A DNA stretch of 64,000 nucleotides from Tupaia tana (lineage: Eukaryota > Chordata > Mammalia > Scandentia > Tupaiidae), in NCBI GenBank assembly GCA_026018925.1, contig JAKSZU010000013.1:77179791-77243790 (forward strand), written 5' to 3'. The notes under the pieces are model-generated. The model saw nothing but the letters and a program-made list of their open reading frames with translations, was not told where the DNA came from and ran no database searches. This document shows, piece after piece, positions 44,711 to 56,100 of this stretch; within the stretch, counting starts at the first letter, position 1, and each line of letters starts with the position of its first letter. The position numbers and the translations under genes were made by a program.

Positions 44711-45372
44711 AGAAAATATCAGACAAAAGAAACTGGATGATCTAGTCTATGAAACAGGTATCAGTGACATTCTTGAGAGAAAGAGGGATAAGAATGGGAT
44801 ATACAATTTGAAAATAAATCAACCTATAAACATTACAATAGTAACTCACCTTTTTAGAAAAAGCCCCCCCACACACACACACACAAACACATACAGTTAA
44901 CTCCACTCTAAACACCTATAGCTTTATTACAACTCAAACCATAATAAAAATCAGCACATGCCCACACTGACATCTTCTGAAGGAAAGCTAGCATATGCCA
45001 CCATCTAGTGACCACAGAGTACAGCACTGAAAGAGTACTTACCCCAGGATTAAGGACCAGAATAGGAGCATCCTAGAGGTTCCATGTAGAGCTTCTGCCC
45101 TCCTAATCACTCAGGCCAACAGTGAATCCCCTCTCCTGCTTCCTTCTTCAATTCCAATGAGCCTGACCTTAGGATGAAACCAAGTAGGAATACCATCAAG
45201 TACAGTCTTCCCTTTGCCTGACTCATATAACTTCCACCACCCTTCAACTGATACCTATTTGTTATGAGAGGTGTGAAAATGCATATTCACACTCATCAGA
45301 ACATACAGGTAATAATAAAAATGTGGTCAGAAAAAATGTTAGGAATACAAAGTTGCAAAATAGGGCACCACT
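44711..45372. other. Intergenic, unique-looking
   Basis: Holds (AC)n at 44,867-44,886 and the CTCF-like motif. 45,000-45,250 is less AT-rich than its surroundings. No gene seen. Confidence 0.45.
45000..45011 (-). promoter_or_regulatory. CTCF-like core motif between OR block and NIPSNAP3
   Basis: ACCATCTAGTGA fits 10 of 12 positions of the reverse CTCF core GCCMYCTRGTGG. It lies in unique sequence between the receptor duplication and the CpG-island gene. This is motif evidence only. Confidence 0.3.
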
Positions 45373-45565
45373 GGAGCCAGCAGTGGCATGGTGGTTAAGA
45401 GCACTGAACTCCCACATGGTCAACCACAGTTTGAGTCCTGAGCCTGGAGTCTAGCTATCTCACTTTCCCTCTCTTTCTTTCTCACTCTGTCCCTCTTTGA
45501 AAGAAAGAAAAAGAAAGTTGGAAGGAAGGAAGGAAGGAAGGAAGGAAGGAAGGAAGGAAGGAAGT
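45373..45565 (+). repeat. tRNA-headed SINE, short variant, ending in (GGAA)n
   Basis: GGAGCCAGCAGTGGCATGGTGG head, GAGCCTGGAGTCTAG joins CTATCTCACTTTCCC, and a (GGAA)n microsatellite forms the tail (45,520-45,563). Confidence 0.78.
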
Positions 45566-46581
45566 TAAACAAAAAATAACTCTTAAGGAAAAGGGTACTA
45601 TTTAGATGCAGATAAAGATGCAGATGTACATATCTTATGACTCGAACTTCCAGTACTAGGCATGTACTCCAGAGCAGTGGTTTGTAACCTCCAGTACAGA
45701 GTCTTCAAAGGAGTCTACTGATTGAATTCAAAAGCTCTGGTAACTTGAATGAATAAAAGTTCAGTCTTTACTAACTCCTAACACAAATTAAACATTTTCC
45801 TTAACTATGAAGATAGGCAACAAACTACAACATAATACTTAGTAAGAACAGTGACCTTGTAACTAATAAAAATTATAAATATTGTCAGATTCCATTTTTG
45901 TTGCAAACATATCAGAATGTCTTTTACGCTCATCTCTATTTAAAATTACGCCTTAGCACCCACCTCAAGGTCTTGTAAATCAGTGCCCTAGTAAAGAAGC
46001 ATATCTATTTCTTTTATTAATTTACTTTTATATTTTCATCATTCTGGTTTAATTTTTTCTTTGTATTCTTTAATATTTTGATCATTCTAATTCACTTTTT
46101 CTTTATATGTGTTGGTTTGTAATTTGTTTTCTTTGTAACCCTATGCATCTGTCATATATGTTAAAACACAAATCTTTTCACAACTCATAATATTTCCAAA
46201 GAGTTTTATGACGTGTATTTAAAAAATTTAAAATATATGATCCTGGAAATGAGAGTATGTACCTGCACTAGAAAAATTATTCAAGTGGAACCAAGAGAAT
46301 TGTACAAAGAAGTTTAAAAATAGCTTTGTCCATAATTGCCGAATAGACCAAAAATTAGGTTATATTAATAATGGAATAGTTTGTAACAGAGTAGTAAATT
46401 AATTCAATTGCACTAATATGGGTGATTTTCAAAAGGCTAATATTAAAGGAAAGAATCATGTAAGAAGGGCCTAACCGGGTCAATCAAAATATGCCAGAAG
46501 GCCTTACAAGTGCTCAGAATCCTATAAGCTGAAGGAAGGACTAGAGGAAGATTCCATTATGACCACACGCTGTGTAGGATG
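45566..46581. other. Intergenic, with L1-like traces
   Basis: 46,300-46,480 weakly resembles an L1 3' end (TTGTCCATAATTGCCGAATA, AATGGAATAGTTTGTAAC). No gene. Confidence 0.35.

Positions 46582-46645
<64 letters not shown>
46582..46645 (+). repeat. (CT)n(CA)n compound microsatellite
   Basis: About 19 CT units followed by about 12 CA units. Confidence 0.95.
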
Positions 46646-47894
46646 AATCATGAATTTATATTTAAAAAGATATATAAAGTAAACTAATAAGAATGGTCTG
46701 GTTGCATTTAAAGAACAATTATAAAATAGGCAAACTACAGAATATATTGTTTAGAATTCTAAACAAATGTAGCTAATTAAAAAAAAGTGTAAAATGTCTA
46801 CTTAATGATCACAAAAAGCTGTACAGTCACAGCTAGGTGCTACTTTGTGGTATGTTCATTCTACTTACTAAGTTTTATGCCTAAAGTCAGACATGTGTTC
46901 ACAGATTTGTATATATCAGCTGCACTTGCTACTGAAAGTTTTAGATTAATTAAGATCTTTTGCAAATCAATAAAATGTGAAAATTAATTAATTAAAAAAG
47001 AAATTTTAAAAAAATCAGTGCAATAATTAACACAAAATTTGGGACCATGGTTACCTGAGAGGGGTGAGAGGGTATAGTGCAAGGAGAAAATAACCCAGAA
47101 AGAACATGTATTGAACTTCTAAGTTGCCAGTGATATCCTATTTCTTAAATGTGGTGTCAGGAGCACAGATATACCTCTTGTTAATCTCTGAAGTGTGCAT
47201 CTGTATGATACTTTATATATACTTTTGTACCTAAGATAAATGTTTTACATTACCTCCTTAGATAGGTTATCTCTGTCCATGAAATCTAAAATGACTACCC
47301 AATTACTCTTTATCACATTAGCTAATTTTAATAATCCAGTCTGGGTATAATTTTTATAGCTTTGAACAATCTATACTTTGAAATACTTGTCAGAAGTTCA
47401 GGGTATGCAACGATTTTCAAAATCCTTACCTATATTTTAGAAATATGTCAAAAAAATAGTCATAGAAGAAGTATTAGATTAAAATTTTTCTTTAAAAATT
47501 ATTGTCTACTATGTATCTAAACTACTTTAAGGATCGCATATATTTTAAAATAAAATGATAAACAGAACTAGTCAGTCAACTGCCACTCTGAAGCAATGAA
47601 GTTGGGGAAAGTATTTCTCTCTAAACTTCACTTTTCTCACTTATTAAATTGCAATAAAGCTTATCTTACAACATTTTGAGGATAATTAAACCTGTAAAAA
47701 AATTAATAGGGAAATGTCTTGGGTTTATTAACACTTAACAATGTTTATCCACCTCTAAGTTGTATCCATGAATTGTGCACCTATGAATTCCATTAGAAAG
47801 TTCCTGATGGATGCAGCTAATGATGAAGCTCTTTTAACTGTTCCATCAACTTCAACATACGCCATTTACTGCACAGGCCAAGAGTTCAAGTGAT
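46646..47894. other. Intergenic, with a MIR fragment
   Basis: 47,600-47,700 (TTATTAAATTGCAATAAAGC, TTGAGGATAATTAAA) is MIR-like. The rest is AT-rich with no gene. Confidence 0.4.
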
Positions 47895-48155
47895 TGGGAC
47901 CAGCAGTTAGCGTAATGGCTATGTCGCTGGACTCCCACATAGTCGACCGCGGTTGAAGTCCCAGACCTGATGGCTTAAAACTCACGCCGGGCGCGTATGC
48001 GTGCATGCCCAAGATCCTGAGAGGGGAACAGAGGAGAAGGGATTCCGGCGTGGCCATCCCCCCTGGGGGGTGATTTCTCGCTTTCTGTCTCTCTGTCTCT
48101 CTGTCAGGGGAGCGCACGTGCCCTATAGCAAAAACCTCTCCAAACAAAAAGAAAG
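47895..48155 (+). repeat. Young tRNA-headed SINE
   Basis: GGGACCAGCAGTTAGCGTAATGG head. TSD RTTCAAGTGATT at 47,884-47,894 and from 48,157. Confidence 0.92.
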
Positions 48156-48344
48156 AATTCAAGTGATTATATCCATATTCCAACAACCAGAAATGAGGGC
48201 TAAATAAAGAACAACCTCCACTGGTAAGATCACCTATGGCTCATTAATGCACTGATACTTCTCACTGGTCAGAACTTAGTCATGTGGCCATATGTGTAGT
48301 TCCCCCACATTATTTCTCCCAAACTAATTTCCAAAAGGAAAGAA

Positions 48345-48455
48345 ACTATCTTCTGTTCAATTCTGTACTCCTAGCTTTTTTTTTTTTTTTTAAATAAGGG
48401 ACCAGGAACACACAAGGAATGTTAATAAGTATTGGTTGAATGACTAAATGAATTG
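48345..48455 (+). repeat. L2/MIR-like 3' fragment
   Basis: TGTTAATAAGTATTGGTTGAATGA resembles the L2 3' end. Confidence 0.4.
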
Positions 48456-48650
48456 TTAATTCCAGTCAGAAAAAATCTAAGAAAATTGGTTTAATCATAT
48501 AGATCCAGTCATGACATGAATGCTTTGTTTAGTCTTGCTTGGTTAGCAAAGAATATCCCTCATATGGAAACAACTGAGGTAATTCCTCCACTATCACTAA
48601 TTGTAAAAAGCCTATTTTCTTCTGAATAGATGATTGAAAAGCCCCTCCAG

Positions 48651-48912
48651 GGACCAGCAGTTAGCGTAATGGCGATGTCACTGAACTCCCATGTAGTTGA
48701 CCACGGTTCGAGTCTCAGACCAGGTGGTTTAAACTCACGCCAGGCGCGTGTGCATGCATGCCCAAGATCCCAAGAGGATAATGGAGAAGAAGGGATTCCG
48801 GGTGACCATCCCCCCTTGGGGAGTGATTTCTCGCTTTCTGTCTCTCTGTCTCTGTCTCTCTGGCGAGTGCACGCGCCCTATAGCAAAAACCTCTGCCAAA
48901 AAAAAAAAAAAA
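48651..48912 (+). repeat. Young tRNA-headed SINE
   Basis: AGGGACCAGCAGTTAGCGTAATGG head. Exact TSD AAAAGCCCCTCCA (48,637-48,649 and from 48,911). Confidence 0.93.
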
Positions 48913-49028
48913 AGCCCCTCCACAAGGCACAACAAATACAGCCAGAAAGCCCTGCCCTAATGACATAACTAATATTAACGCATGTAATAATGTAGTTATT
49001 AACAAAAATGGTGCAAAAATTAATATAG

Positions 49029-49250
49029 GTCCAGCCTCTATGGCTCAGTCAGTAGTTTACTAGACTGCAGAACTAGAAGCTACAGGCCTACCATCCTTTG
49101 TGTCTTTATCCAAGTAAGTTTGAAAAAGGCAAATGATAAGGATCCTGGTGAGCTAGAGGACAAGGAATTGACACATGGTCAGGCTCTGTGGGTACTGTAG
49201 ACCTAATCCTCATCTCATAGGAGGAAGTCAAGCTACTCTTCATAACCGAA
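49029..49250 (+). repeat. Diverged tRNA-headed SINE
   Basis: CCAGCCTCTATGGCTCAGTC head (A-box TGGCTCAGTCAG), body AAGGATCCTGGTGAGCTAGA. No clear TSD. Confidence 0.5.
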
Positions 49251-49779
49251 AAATCAAGAAACAGCGGACTGTATTTTGTCTCTTACTCAAAAATACGGGA
49301 ATCTGCATTAGAAAAAACTGTTGAATCGTAGAAAGTGGATATTTGGAAAATCACTCCGGGATTAGGATTAGATCAGAGCCTACAGTTTTAGTTTAAAGGT
49401 TTACAGAACTATTTTTATATTATATATGCTTAATTTTGACTTTTCACACAAGGATTAGTGCTGCATTCCTCTCAGCTTGTGGAAAACAGAATCTAAATCA
49501 GTATTAGGAGCCTTCTAAGGTCTTGCCAGGATGACCAAAGAGGAAAAATACACTCACCCAAGAAAAGTAAAGACTGCTGGACGACTACTATTATGTATGT
49601 CTGTCACACTGCGTGAATTTAACCCCAATAAAAACCTCCACAATTTTACATACGAAGCACTACATACACACGCACCATCCACCCAACCTTCACGTGGACA
49701 CGCTAACATAGAAGAATTCTACGCAACTGCGCGGTGGAGCAGATGAGGAAGTGAGCTCAGAAAGGGGAACAGGAACGAC
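49251..49779. other. Upstream flank of the CpG island
   Basis: No gene or clear repeat. CpG frequency starts to rise from about 49,660. Confidence 0.4.
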
Positions 49780-50050
49780 CTCAGCATTGAGCTGATTCGA
49801 CTTTTGCCTCCGACATCTTGGCCGAGAACCTCGCAGAAAATAACGCGGAACCAAAGGGTCATTGACGACGCCTCAGACCTGCCCCACGCAAGCCCCGCCC
49901 ACCCGCCGCGCCCCCAGGGGTGGGCGGAGCTGACCCGCCCCCTTCCGCGACCGACCACGGGCGGCTGTCTGCGGAGTCCGGCCGGGAAGCCGCGGAGAGC
50001 ATCTCGGACAGAACACGGCTGGGTGCCTTCTCAGCGCTGCAAGCCCCGCC

Positions 50051-50110
50051 ATGCTGGCCCTGCGAAGCTGCCTGACTAGGGCGCTGGCCGCGCGGACGCT
50101 CGCGCCTCAG
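50051..50110 (+). CDS. NIPSNAP3A: NIPSNAP3 exon 1 (coding part)
   Basis: Encodes residues 1-20, the basic, Leu/Ala-rich presumptive presequence, and ends CTCAG|GTACC in phase 0. The ATG context is GCCATGC with an upstream CpG-rich leader. It sits inside the CpG island. Confidence 0.92.
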
Positions 50111-53100
50111 GTACCGCCGCACAGACGCGCCGCCCGCGCATGCGCCCCGCCTCCCCGCCGCCGGGGTCTAGTGCCAGCCGGACGCGGAGCCGAGGCCCGG
50201 GCCGCGCGTGAGGAGGGAGGGCGGCGAAGACCCGCTTGCAGGGGTCGCGAGCTCGGAGAACAGGGGGCTTTTCCGGCCTGCGTGTCAGGAGGCCCCAGAG
50301 CGCCGGCGGTGTTGTCCCTGCCGCCCGGCATGGTCGGGCCTGAGGCTCACGGATCGCCCGCTACGTTCTCGCCAGGCCTGGCGATGCTTGGGTCGGGCCT
50401 CCTGGTTTAACCAGCCATGGCCCCGTCCACACTGTAGGTAGACGGAGGAAGAGGCTGAGCAGCCGCTGCCTGCGGAACGGGCTGCGCCTTTCAACAAAAT
50501 ACTCAGCCCCGGAGCATTTTGTGGACAACCCTGAAGAAGCAGCCTAGGGTCCCGGTGGGAAAGGACCCAGGCCCACCACCCTCGTCTTGTGCCACCTGTC
50601 CGCAAGTCAGGAAGGGTTGACAGCCTTCTAGCCAACGTGACCATAACACAGAGAAGACCTAAAAGAGATAGGGGACCTGTGGGGCCCTGCCCTGTCCTGT
50701 GCCTAACCCAGGGCAGGTTAGGAGGGTTAACTATTCTGGACACAAGCTTCCTGAACACTGAGGAAGAGCCATTAATGTCCACTGACCCAGTATTAACCAC
50801 GCAGCCTTTTGCCTTCTGATTCACTAGTGAGGCAGGGTCGAGACTTCTTTCCCCTACAACTTTGTTCTGAACTTTGGTTTTAAATGTGTGCTAATTGTTT
50901 TGTTGCAACTGAAGTGGAAGTCATTGCTTGGCAAGAATAACTTGCCCTTCAGGAAACAAGCAGCACTCATGATTCCTCCCAACACAATTCTAATCAGCCC
51001 TGCAACAAAAGTAACCTCAATCTTCATCAACACACAAACATGCTAGAGTACACGCGCACTCACACCTTTCTGCATATTCCCTATAGGATATTTTTCCTGT
51101 GAAAGATAATTATAAAAGATATGCCTTGATCAAATAGTTTACGTTCTAATACAGATTCCTCAAAACAACATAAAAGCAGTTGTTAGAAATACCTCATTGG
51201 CATTATTCTAATAACGTTCTTTTATTAAGAGTTTGGTTTAAAAACGAATAAAGAGTGTACACAAATGCAGGAAAAACTGCAGTTGTTTTTGATGGCAAAT
51301 GTAGTCATTTTGACAGTACAAAACTTCTGGTAGAAATGACTAGACTGGACTCAAGATAGATGATTATCATGAAACCTAATTATACACAATTAAGTAAAAT
51401 ACGCTGTTGTGTTTTATAAACAAAGATATATCAGAACAAAGCTACTGTTTTCAGTAGAGATACAAGCTAGTCAATATAAACCCTAGTTCTTAAATACCCA
51501 AACTGCTCTGATAGATTATTATTCTTCTGTGATCAGCTTCAGGAATTAGTCTCATGCTAACCAAGTGGATTTGTATCTAGAAAGCCTATGAGTGTCTATG
51601 TATATGTTTTTAGGGGGACTTCAGGAAGTTTGTGGAAAAATGGGATTAAGTTAAGAGTTTATGCTGGAACAAAAGTTTTCAAATCCATGCACAGTTTTTC
51701 TAAAATATGCATAATCTATGAACTTTTGAAAGACCACTCGTACATGCACACGTGCGTGATCATACATACAGGATAGTTTCTGTCAAGGCATTTTCTTATG
51801 AAAGTTAAATCCACTCAACACAAATTAGAAAGTTATATAGTGAGCATATGACTATTAGAAAAGGAACTAATAATGGTTCTTAAGGGATATTTCCATCTGC
51901 CTATGTAAGTGGATGCTGTTAAGTGTCCTTGTGATGTTGCATCTATAATTAGAAACTAATAATGACTCAGATCATTCTAATTCCTTAAATTTTCCCTTTT
52001 TTTACCATTCATACAATCTATATTTCAATGCAATTGGATAAGTCATAATTTCCTAGTCTGTGTTTCAATGCAATTAGGTAAATCATAATTTCCTATTATA
52101 TTCCAGTCCTGTTTTGTTAGAGATAGAGACTCACAAATGTTGCCCAGTGTGGCATCAAAGTTGCAATACCCCTGCCTCAGTCTCTTGAAGAGTAACTGGG
52201 ATTATAGGCATGTCCCATCACACCAAGGGTTAGTACCAATTTTGACTAGTCATTTAATTCATTGGATTTAAGACTGAATAGCAGTTTCTACTTAGGACAC
52301 TAGTGCATTATGAGGGGGAGGTGCAAGAGTTGGGTGTCACATTCCCTGGCCAACCTTAACAAGTTGGGTATGGTGGTATGCACATGTAATCCTAGCAAAC
52401 TGGGAGGCTGAGGCAGGAAGGGTCATGACATGAAGAGATTCTGTCAAAAATCACCTCTTATTTAAAAAAAAAAAAAAAAGTTTTCTGCTAGTAAACATTT
52501 TTTTCATTTTACCTACCTAAATATCTTTATATTTTAAATGTAATTCTAAAACATACACAATTGACAAAGATGGAATATTGAAAATGCATATTATGAAAAA
52601 CTACATGGATTTAAAAAGTGTTTTATACCACAATTAACTGTATTAATCCCATGTTTCCATGAGCTTCTTAAAGTCCCCTCATATATGCAGCATATTTAAG
52701 AGTAGTTATTTATTCATATCTTTAGATAACTACATACATGTCTATGGAGAATTGACAGAAGTGTACTTCTGTGTACTGTACATAGATTATGAGCCTACTG
52801 AGTGTCTCATTTCCATTCTATTCTCAGATTTGGTTGTAATATAATACAATAAATCTCTCCAAGATATTTTTTTTTTTTTGGTAGAGGTTTTTCACTATAG
52901 GGTGAGTGTGCTCGCCAGACAGACAGAGAGAGACAGAGAAATCACCCCCCAGGGGGGATCGCCACGCCGCAATCCCTTCTCCATTCTCCTCTCGGGATCT
53001 TGGGCACGCACGCACACGCGCCCCGTGTGAGTTTTAAGCCACCGGGTCTGGGACGTGAACCGCGGTCAACTACGTGGGAGTCCAGCAACATAGCCATTAC

Positions 53101-56100
53101 ACTAACTGCTGGTCCCCTCCAAGGTTATTTAAATCCCTCCCCAAAATATTAAATTTGCCTTATCTTTCTTCAGGTATGTTCATCTTTTGCTACGGGCCCC
53201 AGACAATATGATGGAACATTCTATGAATTTCGTACCTATTATCTTAAGCCCTCAAAGGTGAATGAATTCCTGGAAAATATTAAGAGAAACATTCATCTTC
53301 GGACAGCTCACTCTGAATTGGTCGGATATTGGAGTGTAGAATTTGGAGGCAGAATGAATAAAGTGTTTCATATATGGAAGTATGGTATGAGTCATCCAGC
53401 TTAAGTATTCAGTACAGATTTTCATTCTGTTAGATAAGACTGAGTTCTTGGGTCTATTGGGTCGTCGAGAAAGTGATAATGCATTTTTGCATACAAAAAC
53501 ACAGAAAAATATATCATAATCTTCCTGATGACCTAATGTAATAGGCACGTACGGGTTATGTAAAACTTTTAAAAAGCAGATAAAAAAATAAGTTTACTGA
53601 ATTATTCTTCCAGTGGTTCACCACTAACAACTCCTTGCTCAACCTCTTGCATTATCATACATGGGAAAAATGTGGAACCTCATATTGCAAATCACAAAAT
53701 TATGAACTAGATTTTAATTCTTAGAAAAATTTTAGAATGGTTTATTTTAAGGATGGCTTATGAAGCAGTAACTGCAAAAGTCCAGGAAAGCTAAGATCAC
53801 AAAAGGAAAAATATTCTTTCTATTAAAGGTGGTATTGGATATCGGCATTTTAGTAGAAATAATCCAAACACTTAGGGGCTTTAAAACAACAGAAGTTGAT
53901 AGGAGATGGTGATTAGCTTTTAAACCACACCCAACACTGATTTAATAATTCTTTTGTTCTTAAGAGACCACTTTTGTTTCATTTCTAGACCCCAGAGATT
54001 CAAGGAATTTAATGTTACTCTAGAGAGGTAAAGGAAAAGGAGTTAGAGTTCTTCCTATATTGAAACTGACTCACTCATGATTTAGTAGAAAAAGGAGAAC
54101 AAGTTAGAATAATCCCCAAGATGTGATGTTATCACAGTGACTACAACAGGATGTGATGAAATACAAAAAAACTCAATATTACATCATTTAGTGTTTGGTC
54201 ATCAGTGTCCAAGGTAATATTTATAAGGTACTTTAGTACAAAAATAGACAATTCTCTATCTGACATGGACATATTTTAGGATTTTTTTCACTATGGTAAT
54301 AAGCTCCATTAAAACACAATTTATGCTTTAGATGTGATACAAGTTGAGGCATGACCCATTTTTAAAAAAATAATCTTGTTACACCTCATTTAAGTTGTCA
54401 GGTATTATTGCTTATCCCCATCATAAACTACATAAAACTCTTTTACCATTAGTCTTAAGAGGTTCTAATAGTAAATATAATACTAAGTCCATGTATTAAT
54501 TAATGTATATACCTACCTGTTTGAGTAACTTAAGAGAAATAAGTTGGGAGAAAATGGGTAACAATAAATTGAAAATCAGCACTTTGTATTTGAAAGCAAT
54601 TTGTTCAAAGGAGAATAGGCTCTAACAATACATTTTATTTTAAATTATGTTAAATTTGATTTGAGGCATACCTTGACCCACCACCACTAGAAAAATAGTC
54701 TTTCTTTAAACTAGCACTAGAAGTTAAATTCCTCAATTAAATTAATAAGAATAGAGTACATATATTGAGTACTAATTAGGTGTCAAACACTGTCCTGAGC
54801 ACTTTTATGTATTAATTCATTTAATACTCACATCAACCCTGGAGGTAGATGTTATATGATAATCTCCATTTTGAAGATTAAAAACTAAAGCATAGAAAGA
54901 TTCAATAACTTTGCTAAGTCACACAACAAAGTGGTAGAGCTTTTATAAACACCATTATATGATATTATAATTAGTTGTTTGCATTTCTATTCCCCTTCTA
55001 GACTATGAGCAACTTGAGGGCAAATGTGACATATATTTATGTTGGTATCTCCAAAGGCATAACACAGTATTCCTATATAGCATCGATGAATATTTGTTGA
55101 TTTGAATGAAATATAGAAAAGTATAGGTGATTTTAAATCAGAATTTCTTATTTTTCTTAATTCTTTTCTCCCATAGATAATTTTGCTCATCGAACTGAAG
55201 TCCTAAAAGCCTTGGCCAAAGATAAAGAATGGCAAGAACAATTCCTTATTCCAAATTTGTCTCTCATTTATAAACAAGAGAGTGAGATTACTTATCTGGT
55301 ACCATGGTGTAAATTAGAAAAGCCTCCAAAAGAAGGTAAGTCCTTCCTTACCATTTCTTATCCACTTTGAGTTTGATGAATAAAATACGAAAGAGTTCTG
55401 TCCTCGTAGCACAGAGGTTGGATACTACTCATAAGCTGGATCCCCAATGGTCAATCAGAGTTCAAGTCCTAAACCCATTGGCTTGAAAAATATGGTATGC
55501 CCATCTGTTTAGGATCCTGATGGGAAGGAGAATTGGAAGGAAAGGATTATGGCATGATAAGACCCTACTGTTAAGTGCTTTCTCTCTTTCTCTCTCTGAC
55601 GCATGCATATGCACACCCTCTGGTATTAAATATGTGTGTGTGTATATATATCTCTTTAGTAATTTAATGAAAAAATAAAGTTGCATTGGAAAAAATATTA
55701 AATTAATCCTTTGTTTTATATAGGAACATACAGTGATTGTTGAGATAAAATAAATTGGAGCGCTTAGTTTATCCCCCCCCCACAAAAAAATGCATTAAAT
55801 AGTGCAGTATTTTTTCAAATTGGATCTGGCTAATTCATACTTTTTTTTTTCTTTTTTTGAAGAGGTTTTTGCTATAGGGCACGTGCACTCTCCAGAAAGA
55901 CAGAGAGAGACAGAGAGACAGAAAGCGAGAAATCACCCCCCAGGTGGATGGCCACACCACAATCCCTACTCTACTATTCTCCTCTTGGGATTTTGGGCAC
56001 ACACAAACACATGCACAGTGTGGGTTTTAAGCCGCTAAGTCTGAGATTCAAACCACGGTTAACTACATGGGAGTCCAGTGATATAACCATTATACCATCT

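Larger units (their letters stand above)
49780..50430 (+). promoter_or_regulatory. NIPSNAP3A: CpG island promoter of NIPSNAP3
   Basis: A sharp rise in GC and CpG content against the AT-rich surroundings, centred on the exon 1 ATG. GC-box-like motifs (CCCCGCCC near 49,894 and GGGCGGAGC near 49,922) and a YY1-like ACATCTTGG near 49,814 lie upstream, and no TATA box is evident. This is typical of a broadly expressed gene. The transcription start is not determinable by eye but should lie about 49,800-50,040. Confidence 0.85.
50111..53173 (+). other. NIPSNAP3 intron 1
   Basis: The first 300 bases are CpG island. 50,430-52,090 is mostly unique, with one family-2 MITE at 51,605-51,735. Then two 7SL monomers and an antisense SINE. 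Confidence 0.7.

Noticed and set aside
50285-50824. 179-codon minus-strand frame over the CpG island
   Set aside because: Stop-poor because of GC richness. No family motifs, and it overlaps the NIPSNAP3 first intron. Could be an antisense transcript, but there is no support for coding.
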